From assembly GCA_032622095.1 (NCBI GenBank), contig CP136066.1, forward strand, positions 91,781,319 through 91,845,318: DNA of 64,000 nt, given 5' to 3'. This DNA is from Siphonodentalium dalli. Its lineage: Eukaryota > Mollusca > Scaphopoda > Gadilida > Siphonodentaliidae. The notes beneath the pieces are model-generated. The model saw only the letters and a program-made list of their open reading frames with translations. It did not search any database and was not told the origin of the DNA. Below, piece after piece: positions 35,886 through 46,716 of the stretch (position 1 is its first letter; every line of letters starts with the position of its first letter). The translations under genes were made by a program, and so were the position numbers.

Positions 35886-36494
35886 TCTATTACATATTTT
35901 GGGAAATCTGTGTGTGTGTCTATCTGTCTGTGTGTTCGCGGTGGACTAGAAAACGGCCGAAACGGCCGGGGAGTGGCATGGGCCTATTAATTTGCCTGTG
36001 CGACGTGACCTTGACCTTGAAATCGGGTCATTTCAAGGTCGAACGCCCGAGTATCACGGGATTTCGATGAAAATTAGTGTCTAGGGATACTTTCGTATGG
36101 GGAGTGTCGTAAGCATATTCGTTTGCCCGTGAGAAGTGACCTTGAACTTGAAATCGGGTCAATTCAAGGTCAAATCGCGAATTTTTATGGGATTTCGACG
36201 AAATTTTATACATGGGGTTACTTTTGTCCACTGGGTGTTTGGGGACGGGTCAAATCGTGACCCCGACCTGACCTTGACCTTCAAAATGATCAATTCGAGG
36301 TCAAATCGGGTAAAACCTGATGGATTTCGACGGATACTTTTGTCGGGTACTTTTGTCCGGGCAGTGTTTTGGACGGGTCAAATCGTGACCCCACCTGACC
36401 TTGACCTTCAAAATGGACAATTTAAGGTCAAATCGCGCAATTCGCCGCAAAGCAGAGGGGAAACAGCCCGGACGAAGTCTGGTCCACCAGCTAG
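35886..36494 (+). mobile_element. Helitron-like element, copy 4
   Basis: It starts TCTATTACATATTTTGGGAA directly after the CTAG of copy 3, carries a TGTG/TCTG tract, and ends with CCGGACGAAGTCTGG and CTAG at 36491-36494 followed by T. Internal units repeat GACCTTGACCTTGAAATCGG and ATTTCGACGAAATTT. Noncoding. Confidence 0.6.
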
Positions 36495-36554
36495 TATTAT
36501 ATATATATATATACTTATTATTTGACAATTACCGACAGGTAGTGGATAATTTGT

Positions 36555-36690
36555 TATTTATTTAAGGGACTGCATGAAGACGGCCAGTATTGACCATGCA
36601 GTCCCTGTACAATATAATTAATTTTGTATCTTTAGTTTAACTGTATGATGCTATGTTTATTGTACAAATATATCTATCTAATCTATCTAC
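36555..36690 (+). mobile_element. Probable LINE 3' end with terminal hairpin
   Basis: GGGACTGCATG and CATGCAGTCCC flank an 18-bp loop (36570-36607). They are followed by TGTACAATATAATTAATTTTG and a TATCTA-rich tail. Similar hairpins occur at 3' ends of some lophotrochozoan LINEs (from memory). No coding remnant is attached. Confidence 0.4.
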
Positions 36691-37241
36691 AACTATCTAT
36701 GTCCATGCTAGTACATGTGCGTGCCTCCAACATTTGGTGTTTATTTAATTCCGAAACCTCAATTTCGAAATCCGAATTTTTTTGAGAATTGACACCAATA
36801 TTGGATATATAATATAATAAATAATGTATGCCTTGTCATTGACTATGCCAAAGATAGTTTTCCTCTAATAAAGGAATAGTCCACTCGTCTTCGCTTTAGC
36901 ATAATTAACACTGAGTTGTTGAGACTATTAATTGTCGCATAATCAAATGGACATCTTCAGAACGCAATGCAACGAGACTAGAAGTCTCAACTGAAGAGGA
37001 TAGCCCTGTTGGGGGTTCGTTCACGCGAAGAGGGAGAGTGGGAGTTCAGACAGCATTCACAGAGCTGATTTGTCACGTCGATTCCACACACGCAGTTCAG
37101 AGTAGACCACGCGTTGGAGAATACGTCATTGTTTCGAAAAGCATTTTGGTCAAAGATCAATACACACTATAGCTTTGTTGATATCGCATTTATACTAGAA
37201 ACAACACGAAGTACCTGATATATACGTGTGTCTTATTGTGT

Positions 37242-37601
37242 ATGACTCGTGGTATTTATATATTCACCGCCATCGTTATCATTTGTTCCATCCTGTATTT
37301 GTATTTGTTATCCACCAGTTTGCATGTGTTGTCACATTTTATTGAAACAAAGAAAGAAAATAAAAATCATTTCTTGTCATCACTGACAGTTTTGTTGGTT
37401 CAAAAATTACCAAGTACCCAAACTTTCGAAGTGTCGAATAATCGGGTGCCGAGACTTCCAGTTACCGAACCGAAAACACAAGTGCCGAAATATCCATGTG
37501 CCGAAACGTCCAGGTGCCGAAACGTCCAGGTGCCGAAACCTCCAGTTGCCTTTCGCAACGTCCATCATTCCAATTCATTCTGCGTTATTCCGAGAAACTG
37601 A
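37242..37601 (+). CDS. Small ORF with N-terminal membrane segment (uncertain)
   Basis: From ATG 37242 the frame gives 119 residues: MTRGIYIFTAIVIICSILYL with a hydrophobic stretch at about residues 5-28, then a polar region. The C-terminal third is encoded by a decaying 16-bp repeat (GTGCCGAAACGTCCAG). The N-terminus resembles a type II membrane anchor or signal peptide, as in Golgi glycosyltransferases, but no catalytic domain follows. It may be a first exon (no donor is clear), a gene relic or chance. It ends 238 bp before the lectin gene 1 start. Confidence 0.25.
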   Translation: MTRGIYIFTAIVIICSILYLYLLSTSLHVLSHFIETKKENKNHFLSSLTVLLVQKLPSTQTFEVSNNRVPRLPVTEPKTQVPKYPCAETSRCRNVQVPKPPVAFRNVHHSNSFCVIPRN

Positions 37602-37838
37602 ACTGTTCATATTCATTTGAAAATTGTCTAGATCAAGCCATAATGAATTGTAACTGACAAAAAACTTCAATAACAAATGTTAGATTTAATTAAGAAAATA
37701 CACATGCAGACAGCGGTCAGACATAGCGTAGCGAGTGGACTGAACTATGTTTTGCAGCTTACTTGATAACATCATTGTCAAGCTGCCGCCCACAAATAAT
37801 TACTTCCATCCATCCACAGTGAGATCACTGACCTCAAG

Positions 37839-37920
37839 ATGAACATCAATTCCCTGTTGCCAGCGATGAACAAATATCAACTGCTCATCATGTGCACCTG
37901 CACATCAATATTTGTGACAG
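37839..37920 (+). CDS. Lectin gene 1, exon 1: signal peptide
   Basis: ATG 37839 opens MNINSLLPAMNKYQLLIMC, followed by TCTSIFVTG, a short polar start and a hydrophobic core typical of a secretory signal. The second ATG (Met10) is an equally possible start. The exon ends at 37920 with a perfect GTAAGT donor in phase 1. The same phase and layout occur in gene 2 exon 1 at 60770. No clear core promoter element is seen upstream. Confidence 0.6.
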
Positions 37921-38563
37921 GTAAGTTGTTTGATATATATTTAAAGACACTTGCCAGATGAAGAGAATGTTATTGAAGTCTACCGATCATATATAAATAT
38001 CAACATATGTCATATATATATAGGAGTAGGTCAAACTGCCTATCAGGGGTCCGCCCTATTTCCCGAAGACTCGTTTTAAATATATATATTTTTTAATTTA
38101 TATTTTTACTCGTTTAAATGACACGCCTATTCGTGTAACACCGCGGAAGGGCACCTTTAAGGCTGACTGCGTGAAAAATGAGTTGAAAAATTGCCAACTG
38201 ATATGATATCAGCTGATGTCCATTTCAATCTAATTGTTTTGTTTTACCAAAATTCCCAAATCTGAGATAAGAATGACAATGTGTATCGTCAATTTGGATT
38301 GATATTAGTAACAAATAACTACTTTGAGCAAGAGTATTTTCATTTTCTATTAAATCACGTAACCGGAGTGTTTCACGTCACTTTAAAGTGATATATGACC
38401 ACTACCGTTTTGTGAATTTGATAGAAGAGGGGATAATCCAAAATCGCACATATTATTCAAAATCAGTGTCGCACTAATTCTGTATCATAAATATATTTTG
38501 TCCAGGAGAAGCATTAATCATGACGGCACACGATAAGCAACTCAGTTAGCATTCAATTAGTTT

Positions 38564-39739
38564 AAGGGCGCGTACACATGAAGCTGCAAGAAAATATATG
38601 CAAGAAAATATCAGGTAAAATTGCACACTGATATTTTCTTGCTGCAAAGATTACGCCCGTGAGAACGCGGCGGTTTAAACGGCGTTGATTGAGCTCAATC
38701 AGAACAGTATTAGTCGTGCTGGTTCAAGTGAATTGCGTCCGGTAAATAACCTATAGTCCATTTTGGCAATTCATAGCTTTTTGAAATTTCCAACTGTTGA
38801 CATGTATTACCGAAGTCGGGTGGGATTAGCAACGTTGCTGATCTCATGCTTAAAGACGTCTGCATAATGAGAAAGTGGTCACGTTATTTGGAAATTTGGA
38901 GATGTTATAATTTCATAGTGCGTGTATATGTGGGGTGACAAATGTTATTATGGTTTTGTGGCAAATCGGATGACCCCACCCCCATTGAGACCCCATATGA
39001 AGTTTTCAGGAGATTGTTGCTTGGTGCATGGGGCTGTGGTGTATATTACGTTACCGAACTTACATGGGTGCAACTTGGAAACAATATTAGTTGGAAATTT
39101 CACACCAACAATGGTTTAAAATTGTTCTTGTAGTCTGATTTTTCAACCATCAATGTATGTGGAATTCGTGGTTTTAGACCAACATTTGCATTTTTCCTAC
39201 TTTGGTCAAATTATTGGTTTGGAATTCTCCCTACCCGGTGTCCAGTCATAATTCAAGGTATGTCAGGTACCATATGGGAAATTCAAAGACGATGGGGGGG
39301 GGGGGGTGTGCAAATTCAATTATGTGATCTTGGGTATTTGGCCCGATTCAAGAGGGGTGCAGTTGGAAATCAATGGACATCCTCCGTCAGCGGAAACCCT
39401 CAAAAGATATATATGTCCCCACACATATCCATATAATAGCTCAGCTATTATGTCAGACAATCCAAAATCGAATAACGAAGTCAATTGTTGAAACAGGCGA
39501 TAATATTGATGGATCATAACTCGAGTGCGTGAACGGTTACCAGCGTGACGTCCCTTATAGAGATTAGTTAACGGATACCGATGGCCACCAATCAAGGTGA
39601 ACACATATCACCAACTGGCGATAACGTATCAGCGCGTTACATTCGTCGGATATTTTCCGGTATTATTTATTTGATTGGTCAAGTAAGTCACATGGGGCAT
39701 ACCTGATATTTTCTTGCCCGCCATGTGTACGCGCCCTAA
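38564..39739. mobile_element. 1.2-kb TIR element in lectin intron 1
   Basis: The ends AGGGCGCGTACACATG and CATGTGTACGCGCCCT are inverted repeats, followed inward by GCAAGAAAATATCAGGTA and its complement. The interior contains a copy of the GGAAATTTCNACACCAACAA family and a 13-G tract at 39294. No transposase frame. Confidence 0.75.
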
Positions 39740-40042
39740 ATGTTGTTCTGAAGGAGCGATTGAATCATCCTCATATTGTCATTTAGACAGGCATATATTA
39801 GTAATATTATTGAATAACAAAGCTGGCTTAAAAGGTTGCACAACGTATTTTGACGGAAGACTGTTCATTCGCTCCGATATTGTTAAGAATAAAATTTGGC
39901 TCTGCACCGGTATGCGTCGTCTTCTATTCCCGACGCTAGTATACAGGACACATGAATATGTTATGGTCATATACCATTATAATAGTGGAATTCAGGATGT
40001 GCCTGACCTGATATATATGTCATTGAAAAAGGATGCAATAGT

Positions 40043-40484
40043 GCAGTAATGCCCTAAATAATCGCAGCAGAATTATGGGTAAGTGAGAGCTTTCCGATGA
40101 ATGGCAACAAGCCATATTTCCGACTATAAATTACCCATAATTCTGATGTGGTTAAGGAGTCGATTATTTAGGGCATTACTGCATTAGAGTGTGCCGTAAT
40201 GCCCTAAATAATCGCAGCAGAATTATGGGCAAGTGAGAGCTTTTCGATGAATGGCAACAAGCCATATTTCCGACTATAAATTACCCATAATTCTGATGTG
40301 GTTAAGGCGTCGATTATTTATGGCATTACTGCATTAGAGTGTGCCGTAATGCCCTAAATAATCGCAGCAGAATTACGGGTAAGTGAGAGCTTTCCGATGA
40401 ATGGCAACAAGCCATATTTCATACTTTAAATTACCCATACTTCTGCTCTGGTTAAGGAGTCGATTATTTAGGGCATTAACTGCA
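40043..40484. mobile_element. Three tandem copies of foldback MITE family M
   Basis: Three nearly identical ~150-bp units start at 40043, 40194 and 40345. Each has CCCTAAATAATCGCAGCAGA, AAGTGAGAGCTTTCCGATGA, ATGGCAACAAGCCATATTTC and the terminal TTTAGGGCATTACTGCA. Each unit is itself a shortened version of the foldback at 26212-26428. The array ends about 25 bp before the exon 2 acceptor at 40509. Confidence 0.85.
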
Positions 40485-40509
40485 TGCTCTAAATTATCAT
40501 TCACCGCAG

Positions 40510-40665
40510 GTGTGATGGGTTCGTTCGTTTATTTGATGCACGAGGCCACTACAAGAGACGTCGCCGAAATATCCTGCCGGAACATCGGAATGTCCCTGGC
40601 GAAGATCGAGTCAGCTGAGGACATGACGGCAGTCAAAGAACTCATCTTATCCTGGATAGATGCGT
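40510..40665 (+). CDS. Lectin gene 1, exon 2: N-terminal half of a C-type lectin domain
   Basis: The acceptor TTCACCGCAG precedes 40510, and phase 1 matches exon 1. The translation reads GVMGSFVYLMHEATTRDVAE, then ISCRNIGMSLAKIESAEDM and TAVKELILSW. The C-R-x-G-x-x-L-A-x-I-E-S pattern is a hallmark of CTLD helix 1/2 and the first conserved cysteine. The paralogous exon in gene 2 ends after the equivalent Trp plus two bases at GTAAGT; here that position reads ATAGATGC, with no donor. The nearest in-phase donor is GTCAAA after 40665, adding two codons (Asp, Ala) and keeping phase 2. The splice is therefore weak or the exon is decaying. A stop follows at about 40712 if unspliced. Confidence 0.65.
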
Positions 40666-40776
40666 CAAAAATGTGCGAAAGTTCATTCTCCTTCCAGTCT
40701 ATAATAAATTGAATTTCTTTGATTCACTCAATCATAAATATCATCATCGTCGTTATCATCGTCATCATCATCTTCA

Positions 40777-41060
40777 TCAATATGTTCTGAGTGTCTATCG
40801 GGAATACAATGATCTGTGAGTTTTTTGTAAATGAGGTTTTCCCAAATATTAACAACAGAAATAGGGTTTACTTAATGAGTGCTGCTACAGCTATATACTT
40901 CTCTAATCTTGTTCCAAGAAAATCAAATTCCCCAGTTCGGAGTATATAAGCAGGACAAGGGTTCCAGTCTAACTGGTATACGGAATGCGAAACCTTATTT
41001 ATCACATGACTCAATCATTATTTACGTTGGAAAGTGTGTCATAAATCAATTTCATATCAA
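40777..41060 (+). repeat. Intron segment duplicated at 43198-43445
   Basis: TATGTTCTGAGTGTCTATCG, TTAATGAGTGCT, CCCCAGTTCGGAGTATATAA and TAACTGGTATACGGAATGCG occur in the same order in both copies. Both are preceded by an ATC-rich microsatellite. The continuation after the first copy is split by 41060-41660, where TTTCAGAAGTAATTGTCG resumes the homology. Confidence 0.75.
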
Positions 41061-41489
41061 CTACTAGTTCATATCACCTTCCGATAATTTGATTGGTTTG
41101 TTGACAAAAAGTGTGTTCTGATTGGCTGAATGGCAGCCTGAGCCGAGCCGTATTTCTAACTAAATGCAGGTCAAATTCGTGCGCGTCAATCAACGCGATG
41201 CCGAAATTCTCGCAATTATAATCTTGAAATATATAGTTTTGGACATTGTTATACGATAAATAGAATATGTAATTCGTATTTATCTAATAAACATACGATA
41301 CAATGTCACAAACTGAGAACAGAATAGCGCACTATATCTTCGCGTGCATATTATTTCTGCTAGTTCACCAGGTGTAATTGGGCTTCCGGTGCAATGAAAT
41401 GACGTCACATTAACCTTTTGCTGCCGATGTCATATAGCTATTTAGTGATTTGTGTGCGTTTTGGACATCATAATCAATTTATAGGTGTC

Positions 41490-41660
41490 ATATGATAAAT
41501 AGAATATGTGATTCGTGTTTCTCTCATATGATATTTATGAAACTCGTCACGAATTTTCAGTTTTCTCTCGCCGGAGGCTCGAGAAAACTGAAAATTCTTA
41601 GACTCGTTTCATAAATATCATATGAGAGAAACACTCATTTCATATCCTCTATTTATTATT
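41490..41660. repeat. Foldback, ~80-bp arms
   Basis: TTTCTCTCATATGATATTTA and AATTTTCAGTTTTCTC on the left are mirrored by GAGAAAACTGAAAATT and AAATATCATATGAGAGAAAC on the right, around a GCCGGAGGC centre. A partial copy of the left arm is at about 41257-41300. Confidence 0.8.
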
Positions 41661-42433
41661 ATGTTAATTTCAGAAGTAATTGTCGCTACAGTTATTACTT
41701 CGCACACCAAATACTGTATTGTCTCAAATACTGGATTATTGAGATTAAACCAATTCATATCGGATAAATCACTAATCAGATATATTTCTATTGTCTACAC
41801 AGACATCATTAAGTCATAATCCCATAATCCCGTAATGAGTGTGAGATACATGTAACTAAGGTGCAGTGATACCAAGAGCTAATTTCCTGTCACATAATGC
41901 AGGTTTTGGAGTAATTTCTAATGTTTTAGTTGATATTTATGTTTTTAATTGTCAAGTGATATGCATGAGGTGTGTGTCTATCTAACTAAGAATTATGATA
42001 CATTGGTATAGAATATGACAAGGTGTAACAAATAAACGTTTATGGGAGAAAATGTCAGATTGTCATCATTTATCTTAGGCATAAAACATGCAGGTAGATT
42101 ACAAACAGTCATTATTATTTATTTTAAACCTAACACATGTGCTGAAAGCATTGGTAATGGTAATGCATTACTTCTCATTATAACAATAATGATAATGGTA
42201 ATTGTTACCAAATAGTAGAGTTTTACTTCGTAAATCATTGGGATTTAGAATTAACTGGTTAACCCCAAATTCGCGTTCGTAACGCCACAACGAACTGTTG
42301 CTCGCCCTGAATTAACTGTTGCCCGGTTCGTGACGTCACGAGTGAACTGTTGCCCGACCGAGCGAACTGTTGACTGGCTCCGAGCGAACTGTTGACTGGC
42401 CCGAACGAATTAGCAAGTAAATGTATTGGGTAA

Positions 42434-42611
42434 CAAAGCAATTATTTCATGTGTCTTTTGGGAACAGTCAAAATTGTTGTCCCGAGTTATCAGGAATGAC
42501 TATCGAACTGTTGCCCTCGGCCTTCGGCCTTGGGCAACAGTTCGATAGTCATTCCTGATAACTCGGGACAACAATTTTGACTGTTCCCAAGAGACACATG
42601 AAATAATTGCT
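42434..42611. repeat. Near-perfect 178-bp palindrome
   Basis: The arms of about 80 bp (CAAAGCAATTATTTCATGTG, GGAACAGTCAAAATTGTTGT, TATCGAACTGTTGCCC) are almost identical inverted copies around CTCGGCCTTCGGCCTTG. To the left, 42255-42420 carries repeated GAACTGTTG motifs from the same family. Such identity implies recent formation or gene-conversion-like correction. Confidence 0.85.
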
Positions 42612-42672
42612 TACTGTAATGCAGACAATATGGCAAGTAATTGTAATGGTAATCATTACTTTTCCAATGGAT

Positions 42673-43027
42673 CCCTGATCATCACCATCAACATCATCAT
42701 CAACATCATCATCATCAACATCATCATCATCATCATCATCGTCGTCATCATCATCGTCATCACAAGCCTCATCATAATCGTCATCACCATCATATTCACA
42801 TCATAATCATCATCAATTCACAAGCATCATCATCATCATCGTCGTCGTCATAATCATCATCATCATCATCACAAGCATCAGCATAATCATCATCGTCGTC
42901 ATCATCATCGTCGTCATCGTCGTCACCATCATCATCGTCGTCATCATCATCATCATTGGCGTCGTCGTGCATCATCATCATCATTATCATCCTCATCAGC
43001 ATCATCATCACCATCATCATCATTATC
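42673..43027. repeat. ATC/GTC trinucleotide microsatellite
   Basis: About 350 bp of TCA/TCG triplets with few interruptions, in lectin intron 2. Read on the minus strand it gives a poly-aspartate frame that I do not regard as a gene. Confidence 0.95.
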
Positions 43028-43822
43028 GGGGAAAGGGGTAATGGTAATACATGACAATGCATTACTTACTTATGTATTGAACTGTAATTTGTAATGTGCC
43101 CTTCTTTGCATTACATGTAATTCAAAGTAATGCATTATTTCCCAAAATTAATGTACTTCAATTATTATTTCATTAGTATTTGAATTACTTTATCCAATAT
43201 GTTCTGAGTGTCTATCGGGAATAATGAGGTTTTACCAAACATTAACAACATGAATAGTGTTTCCTTAATGAGTGCTTTCATATCTATATTTCTCTAATCT
43301 TGTTTCAAGAAAATCAAGTTCCCCAGTTCGGAGTATATAAGCAGGATAATGGTTCCAGTTTAACTGGTATACGGAATGCGAAACTGTGTAAATTTCAGAA
43401 ATAATTGTCGATACAGTTATTACTTCTCACACCAGTTGTTCTCACTGTGCTGGAATATTTGTGGTGCCGTTATTCTTCCATTTCATTTCATTTCCAACCA
43501 TTAGATTGGGGGAATTTCCAGTATTATTGGAAAGTTTGATTTACATTTGGAAAATTCGGACTTGGAAATATTGGTCTTCTTCAAGGGGGGGGGGGGGCAG
43601 GAGTTCGTTCAAACGTAGACATCCAACATGTCCCCTTTGTCACAGCTCATATTTGACATGTGTTAGTCGTGGTTGTATGCATACTATAGTACTAGCTTGA
43701 TGTTAATGTTGTAACATCGATAATGTGGGAGAACACGAATCAGATGGGGTGCATGGTGCACATTTGTCGATAATTATAATTGAATGTCACCTTCTTCACC
43801 AAGAGCTACACAACTCATATGT

Positions 43823-44351
43823 CATGCCATGAATCTCTACACTAGCGACGCGCCCATAGAGATCATATTCAACCAGTACAAAACCTTGGAAATTTTTGAC
43901 GCTCTGACACGTTCTGACTGGGAACTTTATAATATTGAACAAAACAAGGCGGGGGATATATATATTTGTTAACAATTGTTCGTCGATAATCTACTTAACT
44001 GTAGAGGGTGGTCCCATCTCGAAATTGCATGCTTTGTTATGACTTTTTTGAACCGATATCGCATTAAACATTGAATTAATCGCCCGGGAACAATTCCATG
44101 ATTGCAAGCGACGCAAAAGAAATCGTGCACAATGTCACTTAATTCGTGCAATTTCGAGTTGGAACCTTCACCTACAACGACATATTTTATGAAGGAACAT
44201 GTATTAACTAAGAAATATATTACCTGCATTGTGTTTTCAATGTTATAAACTTTTATATCAGAACATCAAAAAGTTACCAGGTGTTTAACTGGTGGAGTAT
44301 ATATGATCTCTATATATGCGGGCGTAGCTTTTGAGTAGAGATTCGTGGCAT
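43823..44351. mobile_element. ~530-bp palindromic MITE, family P, copy 1
   Basis: The left arm has CCATGAATCTCTACACTAGC and ATCATATTCAACCAGTACAA. The right arm has the inverted forms, ending GAGATTCGTGGC. Central landmarks are CTCGAAATTGCATGC and its complement. Copy 2 follows directly, and a deleted copy is at 52713-53060. Intron 2 of lectin gene 1. Confidence 0.75.
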
Positions 44352-44361
44352 TATCTAGATA

Positions 44362-44871
44362 AAGCCACGAATCTCTATTCTGGCTAACGCCCGTAGAGAT
44401 CATATTCCACCAGTACAAAACCTGGAAACTTTGATGTTTTGACAGGAAACATAATAAACTCGAAAAAATAACGCGGGGAATATATTTCTTAGTTATTATC
44501 TGTTCCTTAATAATGTACTTCGCTGCAGGAGAAGGTCCCAACTCGAAATTGCACGCTTTTCTGTGACTTTAGTGAGCCGATATCTCAATAAACATTTAAT
44601 TAAATGACCAAGCATATATTACATAAATGTGAGCGACGCAAAGCAAATTCGCTCACAAAGTCACTTAAATCGTGAAATTTCGAGTTGGGACCTTCAACTA
44701 CAGCGAAGTACATTATTAAGGAACAGAAAATAACTATGAAATATATTCCCCGTGCATGGTATTTTTCGACATTATAAAGTTCCCTGTCAAACCTTCAAAA
44801 AGTTCCCAGTTTTTGTACTTGTGGAATATGATCTCTACGAGCGTTAGCCAGAATAGAGATTCATGGCATGA
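44362..44871. mobile_element. Palindromic MITE, family P, copy 2
   Basis: It starts GCCACGAATCTCTATTCTGG and ends with the inverted CCAGAATAGAGATTCATGGC. Inner arms are TCCACCAGTACAAAACCTGG and GGTCCCAACTCGAAATTG with their complements. It ends 41 bp before lectin exon 3. Confidence 0.8.
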
Positions 44872-44912
44872 TCCAGGCATTATCTACACCACTCATAATA
44901 TTTCTTTTGAAG

Positions 44913-45145
44913 ATATTACAAACGCCTCGGTTCCGATAAGTACGACTTACATGCATGGATAGGACTGAGGGTGGACGGGGATACGTATCTGTGGTCCGAT
45001 GGTAGTCCACTCGTCAGCGATAATTACACAAACTGGAGTGAAGAGAAAGGGGCCAACAAGCAGGGGGACTGCGTGGCATTGAACTACACCGATCAAACCT
45101 GGTTCACAGGGAATTGTGACGCGCGGGCAGTTGGGCTGTGCCAAG
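44913..45145 (+). CDS. Lectin gene 1, exon 3: C-terminal half of the C-type lectin domain
   Basis: The acceptor TATTTCTTTTGAAG precedes 44913, and phase 2 matches exon 2. It reads YYKRLGSDKYDLHAWIGLRV, then DGDTYLWSDGSPLVSDNYTN, WSEEKGANKQGDCVALNYTD and QTWFTGNCDARAVGLCQG. The WIGL core, WSDGSP, NW and the last three conserved cysteines (GDC, GNC, GLC) identify a CTLD. The sugar/calcium motif where EPN or QPD is usual reads GAN, and WND is replaced by WFT, so classical calcium-dependent sugar binding is doubtful. The exon ends in phase 1 at a GTTAG donor. Secreted; ligand unknown. Confidence 0.85.
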
Positions 45146-45215
45146 GTTAGAACTTAAAGATACGGATGATCTTCGCGATGGGTATTGTTGTTAAAATAGT
45201 CACATCCGTTAAAAC

Positions 45216-46345
45216 CAGGGTTGGGTAATCGTTAAGAGTAATCGTAATCAAAGTAATCGATTACAAACTTTGGAGTAATCGCCTGTAATCAGTAATCATG
45301 ACATTTTTTGATTACAAATAATCGTAATCGTAATCAATTACTTACAAATGTACATGTAAGATTACATTTTGATTACTTTTTGATTACTTTTACTAAAATA
45401 TTCATATGGATGCTATCGGATACTCATAGTCCCACGCTGTAGTACTGTGGAGTGTACACAGATACAAACAACATAGAAGAAAGTTAGTAAATCTTTTTCA
45501 TGTGGTATACACTGTGTACATTCTGGCACTGGACACAGATAACAACACACAATTGCTGAAATTTTGAATACAGCATTTATGGCAATAAACTTATGATAGA
45601 GACAATGAAATGTTCTAATGTGAATAAAATGGGCTAGCTAACTTCAATTAGGATTAAATATTATTGGGACTGCTGCAGACAATGGCTGTAGAGCCACACT
45701 GGTACAATAGGGCTAATTAACTGAACAAAGCAGGTGTGATGAACATCAGTAGACCTAATTAGTTGGTTTGTCATTTATGGAGTTAAGCCTCATTTAATCC
45801 TCATCAGGATATAAATGGATGATCATCAAATAAACCTTGTGATATTTTCATTGTGTTGGGTGTTGAATCTAACAGGACATGCAAATAATATATAATTGTT
45901 TCTAATGATAGTTTCATAAATATTATGCGTTAGTTTCAATGAATGTAAGACAATTAAAACATATATTAAAAATATATTTAAATAAATAAATACACATAAA
46001 ACATAATATACTCCAAATAAGTTGATGCACAACTTCATGGTGAAACCTCGCCAATACATGTAAATGTAAAACGTGTATGTGTTTATTGCTTGCTTCTTTC
46101 TATTGTTTCAGTCGTTTCTTGTTTCCATGTTATGTAGTGATGTTTAATTCAATCAAATTTTAATTTTATTTATTTCGTTATTTATTCTTATGCGATCAAA
46201 ATGTTCGAAAACTAACAATTGTAATCAGATGTAATAAAAAAATAATTGTAATCGTAATCGATTACATTGGAAAAAATTGTAATCAGTAATCGTAATCGTA
46301 ATCATGAAAATCAAAAGTAATTGTAATCGTAATCGAAACTTAGAT
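45216..46345. mobile_element. Element bounded by GTAATCGATTAC-type repeats
   Basis: The left end CAGGGTTGGGTAATCGTTAA is followed by repeated GTAATCGTAATC; the right end (about 46225-46340) carries the same motifs, with GTAATCGATTAC palindromes at both ends. CAGGGTTGGGTAATCG resembles the start of known invertebrate and fish DNA-transposon termini (from memory). The interior is AT-rich and noncoding. A similar GTAATGCATTAC arrangement surrounds the microsatellite at 42150-43160. Confidence 0.5.
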
Positions 46346-46628
46346 GGACCTCCGCTCCCCGCAATACAGATAAGTATAACAACAAATATATAGTATTTTA
46401 AACAGGATAGGTTTGGCATGACGGGTGAATGCATACGATAATAATTGAATATGAATAACTATACTATTATGTATATATGAGGTTCGGCACAGCAGCAATG
46501 TTATATATATATATATATTTTTTTTAAACCTCATATATACATATATATAAAGAGACCTTAAAATGTGAATATAGTGTCCTAAGTGCGACGTCGGAATACA
46601 GCGGCCATTCGAGCTTCCTTTTTTGGGG

Positions 46629-46716
46629 TTGCTTCGGTGGCCGTGTGGTATTGACGTCGGACTTTGAGTCGCAAGGCGCGCTCGCCGTCGGGCCGGGGTT
46701 CGCATCCCACCCAATC
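46629..46716 (+). mobile_element. tRNA-derived SINE head, copy 1
   Basis: TGGCCGTGTGG fits the polymerase III A box and GGTTCGCATCC fits the B box, about 50 bp apart as in tRNA. A CCCACCCAAT end and an A-rich tail follow. I do not call a tRNA gene because the full cloverleaf is not convincing. Confidence 0.65.

Noticed and set aside
42796-43062. 88-codon poly-aspartate/methionine frame on the minus strand
   Set aside because: It is the ATC/GTC microsatellite read in one frame; no other coding sign.
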